Under the pieces are notes generated by a model that had not been told where the DNA came from, searched no databases, and was given only the letters and a program-made list of their open reading frames with translations. The position numbers and the translations under genes were made by a program. DNA of 6,710 nucleotides from Rhodospirillales bacterium (GTDB lineage Bacteria; Pseudomonadota; Alphaproteobacteria; Rhodospirillales; JAPHTL01), in contig JAPHTL010000015.1 in assembly GCA_026193355.1 (NCBI GenBank), positions 1-6,710 of the forward strand, in the 5' to 3' direction. This document shows positions 1 through 6,710 of this stretch, in pieces (the first letter of the stretch is position 1; every line of letters begins with the position of its first letter).

Positions 1-522
1 GTCGATGACAACAAGCACATGCGTGCCTTGGTGAAGACGATCCTGCATGCGCTTGGGGTCAAAAACTGCCTCGAAGCCGGTGACGGCGCCGACGCCTTCA
101 AGGAACTCCGCCATTTCCCCGCGGATATCATCATCTGCGACTGGAACATGTCTCCGCTCGACGGCATTGACTTCGTGCGCCTTGTTCGGACGGGCAAGGA
201 CAGCCCCAATCCCTTTGTTCCGATCATCATGCTGACGGGGCATACGGAGATGCACCGTGTCGTCGAGGCGCGGGATGTCGGCGTCCATGAATTTCTTGCC
301 AAGCCGATCTCTGCGAAGGCGCTTTATTCACGCGTCCGCTCAATTATCGATCGCCCCCGTCCGTTTGTCCGCGCCGGGCTTTATTTCGGACCCGACCGGC
401 GGCGCAAGCAGGTCGAGTGGCGGGGGACGGAACGCCGCAAGAAGAACATCATCGAAGATACGGATGCCGGGGAAGGCGCTGAGCTGAGCCAGAGCGAGGT
501 TGAGGCGCTCCTCAACGGATAG
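1..522 (+). CDS. CheY-like response regulator, 5' end missing
   Basis: This is a receiver-domain protein that accepts a phosphoryl group from a histidine kinase or Hpt protein. The frame is open from base 1 (VDDNKHMRAL), so the true start, probably only about ten codons earlier, lies outside the window; an ATG at 19 would cut off the acidic pair and is not the real start. Within the visible 173 residues, D2-D3 form the metal-binding acidic pair, D47 in IICDWNM is the expected phosphoacceptor, T79 (MLTGH) is the switch threonine and K101 (AKPIS) the conserved lysine. After the receiver domain (to about residue 117) there is no DNA-binding domain, only a basic tail with FVRAGLYFGPDRRRK and a second RGTERRK repeat, then an acidic end (SQSEVEALLNG). 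That tail is familiar from single-domain regulators of Rhodospirillales. The neighbouring Hpt gene suggests a phosphorelay. Output is unknown. Confidence 0.93.
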   Translation, partial: VDDNKHMRALVKTILHALGVKNCLEAGDGADAFKELRHFPADIIICDWNMSPLDGIDFVRLVRTGKDSPNPFVPIIMLTGHTEMHRVVEARDVGVHEFLAKPISAKALYSRVRSIIDRPRPFVRAGLYFGPDRRRKQVEWRGTERRKKNIIEDTDAGEGAELSQSEVEALLNG

Positions 523-560
523 CCCCGCATTGCGATGATGGCGATTTTATTCTTTGCCCG

Positions 561-589
561 CTTTTCGGATGCGGAAGTTCTGCTAGAAT
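561..589 (+). promoter_or_regulatory. Possible extended -10 promoter for the Hpt gene
   Basis: TAGAAT at 584-589 is preceded by TG one base upstream (TGC-TAGAAT), an extended -10 arrangement that can tolerate a poor -35. The bases about 17 upstream of the -10 (CTTTTC, 561-566) are a weak -35 at best. It lies 77 bases before the Hpt start codon in the 144-base gap after the response regulator, where no convincing terminator is visible. Read by eye only. Confidence 0.33.
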
Positions 590-666
590 GCCGACCAGCT
601 TAACCGGTCCCGAACTTTTTCTGCTTTTCACAAGCGGTCAAACAGGTTCCTCCAGGAAGAGAGGCT

Positions 667-1167
667 ATGTCGGAAGAAGACGATAATACCTTTGAAAAGC
701 CTTCGGTCATTACTCCCCCGAATCCCCTGAAGGCGAAGGTTGGCCCCCCCATGCCTGGCGGCGTGGATATGGCGGCGCTTGAGCGGGCGGAAAAACTCAT
801 CGCCGGAATGTCGGATTCCTATCTTGAATGGGCGCAGGAGGATCTTAAAAAGCTTCAGGCCGCCTATGATGATCTTGTCAAACACGGATCCAAGAAGGAA
901 CAGATCAAGCAGGTCTTCGAGATTGCCCACGATATCAAGGGGCAGGGAGGAAGCTTCGGCTACGACCTCATGACGATCGTCGGCAACCAGCTCTGCCGTT
1001 TTACCGAGAAGAAGGAAGAGCTTGGCCCCAAGGAATTGCAGGTCGTCAAGGTCCATATTGATACCCTTCGCGTCATCATTGGCGAAAGGATGAAGGGCGA
1101 CGGAGGCAAGGCAGGCCAAAATCTCCTCAAAGGGCTGGATATGGTTGTCGAAAAGGTAACCAAATAG
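667..1167 (+). CDS. Histidine phosphotransfer (Hpt) domain protein
   Basis: This 166-residue cytoplasmic protein probably shuttles phosphoryl groups between receiver domains in a phosphorelay. The key motif is AHDIKGQGGSFGY at residues 87-99: H88 is the expected phosphorylated histidine and K91-G92 plus G98 complete the HxxKGxxxxxG signature of Hpt helices. Residues 1-33 are acidic then proline-rich and probably disordered; about 35-165 read as a helical bundle. There are no kinase, ATPase or membrane segments. The start is supported by a purine-rich AGGAAGAGAGG just upstream. The gene follows a response regulator after 144 bases, and the two may work together or share an unlinked hybrid kinase. 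Hpt identity is solid; the cognate pathway cannot be told from sequence. Confidence 0.87.
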   Translation: MSEEDDNTFEKPSVITPPNPLKAKVGPPMPGGVDMAALERAEKLIAGMSDSYLEWAQEDLKKLQAAYDDLVKHGSKKEQIKQVFEIAHDIKGQGGSFGYDLMTIVGNQLCRFTEKKEELGPKELQVVKVHIDTLRVIIGERMKGDGGKAGQNLLKGLDMVVEKVTK

Positions 1168-1228
1168 CCTCTGTTACGATTCACGGGGGATTGATCCCTC
1201 CGGCCGGTTTTCAGGGCGTTATTTCTTC

Positions 1229-2251
1229 ATGAGTCAGGATTTTCAGCCGGACCCGAGGCTCTATCTGCACGGCGGCAACCTTTCCGCCGCGTCGGAACGT
1301 TTCGGCATCCCTGTCGAAGACTGGCTGGACCTTTCAACCGGCATCAATCCCAATCCCTACCCCATCGAGGAAATTCCTTCGGCTGTCTGGGCCAGATTGC
1401 CCGACGAGGGCATGATGGGACGCCTGCGTGAAGCGGCTGGCGATTATTATGGCGCGGGGCTCGAAACGATCGTTCCGGCGGCCGGGACGCAGGCCGTCAT
1501 ACAGGCGCTGCCGCGCCTTTTCACATCTGCGCGCGTTGCTGTGGTCGGCCCGACGTATTCGGAACATGCTCGCGCGTGGCGCGCCTCGGGGCATGACGTG
1601 ACGGATGTGTCGGGGTTGGTTGATGCGTCGATGGCGAACGTTGTCGTCTGCGTTAATCCGAACAACCCCGACGGACGGCTTTTCCCGACAGAGGACCTTC
1701 TTTCGCTGGCCGCCGATCTTGCCAGAAAAGGCGGCGTTCTGATCGTTGACTGTGCTTTCGCAGACGTGATGCCCGATGCCGATATCACCCGTCACGCCGG
1801 TGTTCCGGGGCTTGTCATCCTCCGGTCGTTCGGAAAGTTTTTCGGCCTCGCCGGCCTGCGCCTCGGGTTCGCCCTTGCTGAGGAAGGTTTTGCCGCCCGT
1901 CTGAACGCCGCCATCGGCCCCTGGCCCGTCAGCGGGCCCGCGATCATTATCGCGGAAAGGGCCATGCGTGACACGGCCTGGATGAACGGCGCAAGGAAGG
2001 CGCTGACAAGGGCGGCGACCCGGCTTGATGGTGTGCTTGCCGATGCTGGCCTTGCGGTTATCGGCGGAACGCCGCTTTTCCGGCTGATTGAACATGATGA
2101 TGCGAAGGGGGCTTTCGAACGTCTGGGGCGACAAGGCATTCTCGTCCGTGCTTTCGAGGCGCGCCCGTCATGGCTGCGCATGGGTTTGCCGGGCGATGAA
2201 ACCTCATTCGAGCGGCTCACTGCCGCCCTGGATGGCGAAAACAGGCCGTAA
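1229..2251 (+). CDS. cobD: Threonine-phosphate decarboxylase (cobalamin synthesis)
   Basis: This PLP-dependent class I/II aminotransferase-fold enzyme decarboxylates L-threonine O-3-phosphate to (R)-1-aminopropan-2-yl phosphate, the linker for the lower loop of cobalamin. The 340 residues match the usual family length. The N-terminus LHGGNLSAASERFG (12-25) and DLSTGINPNPYP (34-45) are characteristic. VNPNNPDGR (142-150) and IVDCAF (172-177) hold the Asn and Asp that contact the cofactor, K203 in RSFGKFFGLAGLRLG is the expected Schiff-base lysine, and R317 in WLRMGLP should bind the substrate carboxylate. The start has an AGGG ten bases upstream. It is called CobC in the P. denitrificans naming scheme. 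The usual partner cbiB (cobD in that scheme) is not seen here, and the 61 bases upstream are too short for a B12 riboswitch. General histidinol-phosphate aminotransferase is the main alternative, made unlikely by the N-terminal motifs. Confidence 0.92.
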   Translation: MSQDFQPDPRLYLHGGNLSAASERFGIPVEDWLDLSTGINPNPYPIEEIPSAVWARLPDEGMMGRLREAAGDYYGAGLETIVPAAGTQAVIQALPRLFTSARVAVVGPTYSEHARAWRASGHDVTDVSGLVDASMANVVVCVNPNNPDGRLFPTEDLLSLAADLARKGGVLIVDCAFADVMPDADITRHAGVPGLVILRSFGKFFGLAGLRLGFALAEEGFAARLNAAIGPWPVSGPAIIIAERAMRDTAWMNGARKALTRAATRLDGVLADAGLAVIGGTPLFRLIEHDDAKGAFERLGRQGILVRAFEARPSWLRMGLPGDETSFERLTAALDGENRP

Positions 2252-2278
2252 AACCGAGTGAATGTGATCGCCCGGCTG

Positions 2279-2307
2279 TTGACAGCAGACGGACAGTGGG
2301 GCATTTG
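2279..2307 (+). promoter_or_regulatory. Possible pccA promoter
   Basis: A perfect TTGACA (2279-2284) stands in the 135-base gap between cobD and pccA. With a 17-base spacer the -10 would be CATTTG (2302-2307), which is poor. The -35 also lies inside the near-palindrome GCTGTTGACAGC, so a repressor or activator site is possible. It is the only promoter-like element I see ahead of pccA. Confidence 0.3.
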
Positions 2308-2386
2308 GAGATGTTGCGTTGCGGCATAACCGGGAAACGGGAAAGCCCGCAGGCGCAGAAACCGGGAAGAAAGGCGCCGTTTTAAG

Positions 2387-4369
<1,983 letters not shown>

Positions 4370-4380
4370 GTGGCCGTGTA

Positions 4381-4662
4381 ATGGAGGTCAAGGCCGTCAA
4401 GGTGCGTATAGAAGGGCGGGTTCAGGGCGTCTTCTACCGTGCCTGGACTTCCCAGACGGCGCTCTCTCTCGGCCTTGACGGATGGGTGCGCAACCGCTCC
4501 GACGGCAGCGTCGAGGCCCTGTTTTCGGGGCTTGCTGAAAACGTGGACACCATGCTCGCGCTGTGCTGGAAGGGGCCCCAGGCGGCAAGGGTGGACGCCG
4601 TGCAGTCGACACCTGCTGCGCAACCTGCCTCAGCCGGATTTTCCCAGGCCCCGACTATCTGA
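4381..4662 (+). CDS. acyP: Acylphosphatase
   Basis: This small cytoplasmic enzyme hydrolyses the carboxyl-phosphate bond of acyl phosphates. At 93 residues it is the standard family length. The anion-binding loop and catalytic arginine are seen in GRVQGVFYR (12-20, R20), and the catalytic asparagine is N38 in GWVRNRSDGSVEAL. The later KGPQAARVDAV (64-74) matches the family's GPxxAxV segment. The start ATG is 11 bases after the pccA stop, so the two genes are probably one transcript and may be translationally coupled; the Shine-Dalgarno signal in the short gap is weak. A GTG at 4402 would follow a GGAGG inside the gene but would remove part of the first beta strand, so I prefer 4381. Physiological substrate is not known; the neighbour makes carboxyphosphate as a transient intermediate. 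Confidence 0.92.
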   Translation: MEVKAVKVRIEGRVQGVFYRAWTSQTALSLGLDGWVRNRSDGSVEALFSGLAENVDTMLALCWKGPQAARVDAVQSTPAAQPASAGFSQAPTI

Positions 4663-4681
4663 ATTCAGGACGCACATAAGC

Positions 4682-5647
4682 TCAGCCGATGCCGACGACG
4701 CTCGCGGCATTGACCCGATTGCGCCCCTTTTTCTTGCCTTCGTAAAGGGCGTTATCGGCGGCGTCGATCGCGTTTTCCACCGTTTCAAAGCCGATAAGGG
4801 GGGCGTAACCAAAGGTCGCCGTCACGGAAATCGATCTGCCGTTGCCGATGTCGATCGCCGTCTTCTCGACCTGCTGACGCAGGCGCTCAAGAACGCTGCG
4901 CCCGGTTTCCATGCCGGTATTGGGCAGGCAGATGAGAAACTCTTCGCCGCCATAACGATAGAGCATGTCGTAAAGGCGCATTTCCCCCATCAGAATATCT
5001 GCAACGCCCTTCAGAACACGATCACCGGCCTGATGGCCGTGATCATCGTTGATCGCCTTGAAGTGATCCATGTCGATCATGGCGATGACCGTACTGGTCC
5101 CGTTACGTTTGCTGCGGTGGCGTTCGGCTTCCAGGTCGCGGCCCATGTGCTGGCGGTTGCGGATGCCGGTAAGCGGATCGACGTAGTACAGGCCTTCCCA
5201 TGTGTCGTGCTGGATTTGCTGAACGAGTCCGTTGAAATCGAGGACCGTGTTCATGAATGCCGAATAGTCCTCGCTGGACAGTGATGTTCCGCCTGGGACT
5301 TTCCTTGCAATGAGGGAAGCGTGGGCCGCCATCCGGTCCAGCCGTTCACCAAGCGATTTGAAACAGGGGTGCGCCGAGAAAACTGAGGGTACATCACCAT
5401 GATACCAAGCCCCGGCCGGGCAGGATTCCGCCATAGAATCCACAAAATCGGTGCCTTCATTCCGGCAGACGACGGAAAGATGCCAATCCTTGAGCCACTC
5501 GGTCTGTGCGGCCATCGCCCTCTCGAGGCTGCCGATTGCATCAAGGATGGTTTCAGGCGCGTAGGCGGTGTGGGGGCCTGCTGCGGCGTCATTCAATTCT
5601 GACGCAACGGAAGCGGACGCCGATCCATCGGCGATCGTTCTTTTCAT
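4682..5647 (-). CDS. Diguanylate cyclase with CZB-like N-terminal domain
   Basis: This 321-residue protein should make cyclic di-GMP from two GTP. The C-terminal GGDEF domain (about 155-315) looks fully active: DPLTGIRNR (157-165), IDMDHFKAINDDHGHQAGD (191-209), and GGEEF at 233-237. An allosteric inhibition site RxxD is present as R224-L-Y-D227, five residues ahead of GGEEF, so product feedback is expected. Residues about 40-147 resemble the chemoreceptor zinc-binding (CZB) domain of E. coli DgcZ, in the order EWLKDWHLSVVCR, SCPAGAWYHGD, HPCFKSLGERLDRMAAH, and a following helix. Most zinc ligands appear replaced (see findings). No signal peptide or membrane segment is visible. It converges on acyP with 19 bases between the stops and lies downstream of lipB in the same direction. 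The start has a GGAA about 11 bases upstream. Confidence 0.9.
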   Translation of the reverse strand: MKRTIADGSASASVASELNDAAAGPHTAYAPETILDAIGSLERAMAAQTEWLKDWHLSVVCRNEGTDFVDSMAESCPAGAWYHGDVPSVFSAHPCFKSLGERLDRMAAHASLIARKVPGGTSLSSEDYSAFMNTVLDFNGLVQQIQHDTWEGLYYVDPLTGIRNRQHMGRDLEAERHRSKRNGTSTVIAMIDMDHFKAINDDHGHQAGDRVLKGVADILMGEMRLYDMLYRYGGEEFLICLPNTGMETGRSVLERLRQQVEKTAIDIGNGRSISVTATFGYAPLIGFETVENAIDAADNALYEGKKKGRNRVNAASVVGIG

Positions 5648-5757
5648 GCTTTATTTCCGGACTCAAGAGTGTCTGTATGTTTTTACGTTTCGAGGATGCT
5701 ACATAATCCTTGCGGGAATAAAAAGGACGTAATTATCGTCACGGGCGAAAAAATGGA

Positions 5758-6432
5758 TCAGGCGGATCTAGTTGTCGGGCGCCTGGGGAAGGCCTTGGGG
5801 AAGGCCTTCATCAGGGCTGCATCGACCTCATCCGTTTTCGCCTCGATTCCGAGCCGGGCAAGCGATGTCACACCATGGTCGCTGATCCCGCAGGGAACGA
5901 TTCCGTGGAAATGCTGAAGGTCAGGTGAAACGTTGAGGGCGACGCCGTGGTAGGTAACCCAGTGGCGAACGCGGACGCCAAGGGCGGCGACCTTTTCTTC
6001 ATGCCCGTTTTGCGCCACCCAGATCCCGACACGCCCCGTCCGACGCTCCCCCTTGACGCCGAAACTGTCCAGAACATCGATCATCCATTGTTCCAAGGCG
6101 GCGACAAAACCGCGGACATCGCGTCCATGGCGATGGAGATCGAGCATGACATAGGCGATTCGCTGGCCTGGACCATGATAAGTGTACTGGCCTCCGCGAC
6201 CGGTTCGATAAACCGGGAGCCGACCGGGGTCGAGAAGATCTCCTTCATCCGCACTGGTTCCCGCGGTGTAGAGGGGGGGATGTTCCAGCAGCCAGACTGT
6301 CTCCGGGGCCGTTCCAGCGCGGATTTCAGCCACTCGCCGCTCCATGAAGTCGACGGCAACAGGGTAATCGACGGGGGTTTCATCAATCCGCCACTCGATA
6401 CCGTCATGCATCTCAATTCGGGTCATATGCAT
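5758..6432 (-). CDS. lipB: Octanoyltransferase (lipoate-protein ligase B)
   Basis: This enzyme moves the octanoyl group from acyl carrier protein to the lipoyl domains of E2 and GcvH proteins, after which LipA inserts sulfur. The 224 residues match the family. RGGQYTYHGPGQ (79-90), including H86, is the hallmark; K147 in EEKVAALGVRV and C181 in GIVPCGI are the expected catalytic lysine and cysteine. TVWLLEHPPLYTAGTSA (45-61) is also typical. Two possible starts lie close together (MHM, ATG at 6432 and at 6426); neither has a strong Shine-Dalgarno sequence, and only a CGGA sits about 8 bases before the first. lipA is not in the window. The C-terminus contains a duplicated KAFP (209-216) caused by a 12-base tandem repeat in the DNA. 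It is transcribed away from tRNA-Leu. Confidence 0.95.
   Translation of the reverse strand: MHMTRIEMHDGIEWRIDETPVDYPVAVDFMERRVAEIRAGTAPETVWLLEHPPLYTAGTSADEGDLLDPGRLPVYRTGRGGQYTYHGPGQRIAYVMLDLHRHGRDVRGFVAALEQWMIDVLDSFGVKGERRTGRVGIWVAQNGHEEKVAALGVRVRHWVTYHGVALNVSPDLQHFHGIVPCGISDHGVTSLARLGIEAKTDEVDAALMKAFPKAFPRRPTTRSA
5785..5808. repeat. 12-base perfect tandem repeat in the lipB 3' end
   Basis: GGGGAAGGCCTT occurs twice without a gap (5785-5796 and 5797-5808). On the coding strand of lipB it is in frame and gives KAFPKAFP near the C-terminus, past the catalytic core, so reading continues normally. It looks like a slippage duplication. Confidence 0.9.
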
Positions 6433-6446
6433 TTTTAATCCGTTGG

Positions 6447-6477
6447 GATGAGGTCTCCGCTTGATCGTTACCTCATC
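6447..6477. repeat. 8-base inverted repeat in the lipB leader
   Basis: GATGAGGT (6447-6454) and ACCTCATC (6470-6477) are exact reverse complements separated by 15 bases. Read on the lipB strand, the dyad ends 14 bases before the start codon, so it could form a leader hairpin or be an operator. No T-run follows it on either strand, so it is not a terminator. Confidence 0.5.
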
Positions 6478-6479
6478 AT

Positions 6480-6515
6480 TTGCTATTTGCCTAGCGCACC
6501 GAAGGCAATTAGCCT
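6480..6515. promoter_or_regulatory. Possible overlapping divergent promoters, lipB and tRNA-Leu
   Basis: TTGCCT (6487-6492) and its inverted copy AGGCAA (6503-6508) form a 6-base dyad with a 10-base centre. Each can act as a -35 with a 17-base spacer: toward the tRNA the -10 is TAGCCT (6510-6515), toward lipB it is TAGCAA read on the - strand (6485-6480). Both -10 boxes match the consensus poorly (3 of 6), so the assignment is tentative. Alternatively the dyad is a regulator binding site. Confidence 0.33.
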
Positions 6516-6535
6516 GTCGGAGACACGGAGATCAA

Positions 6536-6622
6536 GCGGTCGTGGCGGAATTGGTAGACGCGCAGCGTTGAGGTCGCTGTCCGGTAACACGGGTGGAAGT
6601 TCGAGTCTTCTCGACCGCACCA
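6536..6622 (+). tRNA. tRNA-Leu(GAG)
   Basis: An 87-base class II tRNA with encoded CCA. The acceptor strands GCGGTCG (6536-6542) and CGACCGC (6612-6618) pair perfectly, followed by discriminator A and CCA (6620-6622). The D-arm contains GGCGGAATTGGTAGACGC, typical of leucine tRNAs. The anticodon stem CAGCG/CGCTG (6563-6567, 6575-6579) encloses loop TTGAGGT with anticodon GAG at 6570-6572, which reads CUC and CUU codons. A long variable arm (CCG...CGG) precedes the T-arm with loop TTCGAGT (6600-6606). It is divergent from lipB and closely followed by a terminator, so it is probably a single-gene transcript. Confidence 0.97.
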
Positions 6623-6626
6623 ATTC

Positions 6627-6667
6627 ATGAGGCCCGCCGCAGACAAGCGCGGGCCTCATTTCTTTTT
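6627..6667 (+). terminator. Intrinsic terminator after tRNA-Leu
   Basis: A GC-rich perfect stem TGAGGCCCGC (6628-6637) pairs with GCGGGCCTCA (6649-6658), extended to 11 pairs by A6627-T6659, around an 11-base loop. It is followed by the T-rich stretch TTTCTTTTT (6659-6667). It starts five bases after the tRNA CCA end. Confidence 0.9.
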
Positions 6668-6710
6668 GGGGGCAGGGGTCTCCCCGCAGCAACCAACCGA
6701 TGCAGCCATA

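Noticed and set aside
628..1119. Open frame on the - strand (163 codons) opposite the Hpt gene
   Set aside because: The + strand frame carries a clear Hpt signature and a good ribosome binding site; the antisense frame has neither a motif nor a start signal.
1185..1200. Small hairpin GGGA-TTGA-TCCC between the Hpt gene and cobD as a terminator
   Set aside because: The stem is four to six pairs and no T-run follows directly, so it does not qualify as an intrinsic terminator.
1168..1228. Cobalamin riboswitch ahead of cobD
   Set aside because: The gap is only 61 bases, far shorter than a B12 riboswitch, and no B12-box-like sequence is visible.
1334..2134. Open frame on the - strand (266 codons) opposite cobD
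   Set aside because: It is antisense to a full-length CobD with intact cofactor motifs; its arginine- and glycine-rich translation is typical of a shadow frame.
4439..5284. Long open frame on the + strand (281 codons) opposite the diguanylate cyclase gene
   Set aside because: It starts inside acyP in another frame and otherwise runs antisense to a clear GGDEF domain. Long antisense frames are common opposite GGDEF genes in GC-rich DNA, and the translation shows no family I know.
5725..5740. Possible terminator after lipB: GACG/CGTC stem followed by CTTTTT on the - strand
   Set aside because: The stem is only four pairs with a seven-base loop, too weak to call; read-through from lipB into the diguanylate cyclase remains possible.
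5947..6438. Open frame on the + strand (163 codons) opposite lipB
   Set aside because: It lies entirely antisense to a convincing LipB with all catalytic residues; its translation has no recognisable domain.
6536..6622. tRNA-Leu as an integration site for a mobile element
   Set aside because: No integrase gene and no direct repeat of the tRNA 3' end is seen; a terminator follows immediately and only 43 bases of window remain after it.

Overview
The window looks like ordinary chromosomal DNA from an alphaproteobacterium, most likely in or near the Rhodospirillales. It is fairly GC-rich. The PccA subunit has the alphaproteobacterial form, the first response regulator carries the C-terminal FVRxxxYFGPDRRR tail that I associate with this group, and LipB and CobD resemble alphaproteobacterial family members. 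This placement rests on protein resemblance by eye; no search was run.

Layout, left to right. Positions 1-522 hold the 3' part of a CheY-like response regulator, cut by the window edge. Positions 667-1167 encode a histidine phosphotransfer (Hpt) protein, so the left end is a phosphorelay pair without a visible kinase. Positions 1229-2251 encode CobD (called CobC in Pseudomonas denitrificans nomenclature), a PLP enzyme of cobalamin synthesis. Positions 2387-4369 encode the biotin-bearing alpha subunit of propionyl-CoA (acyl-CoA) carboxylase. An acylphosphatase gene (4381-4662) follows 11 bases later and is probably co-transcribed. All five genes lie on the + strand.

The orientation then flips. 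A diguanylate cyclase (5647-4682) converges on the acylphosphatase gene with only 19 bases between them. Upstream of it, lipB (octanoyltransferase, 6432-5758) also runs on the - strand. Divergent from lipB is tRNA-Leu(GAG) at 6536-6622, followed by a clear intrinsic terminator at 6627-6667. No gap between genes exceeds 150 bases.

Functional links: propionyl-CoA carboxylase feeds the methylmalonyl-CoA route, whose usual mutase needs cobalamin, so the neighbouring cobD makes metabolic sense. Its biotin carboxylase half passes through carboxyphosphate, an acyl phosphate, which makes the adjacent acylphosphatase suggestive. The response regulator, Hpt protein and diguanylate cyclase are signalling genes placed among housekeeping ones. 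I see no mobile element, CRISPR array, phage gene or toxin-antitoxin pair, and nothing that amounts to a new multi-gene system. The most interesting points are the apparently degenerate zinc-sensor domain of the diguanylate cyclase, the pccA-acyP pairing, and the compact dyad-rich region between lipB and the tRNA.
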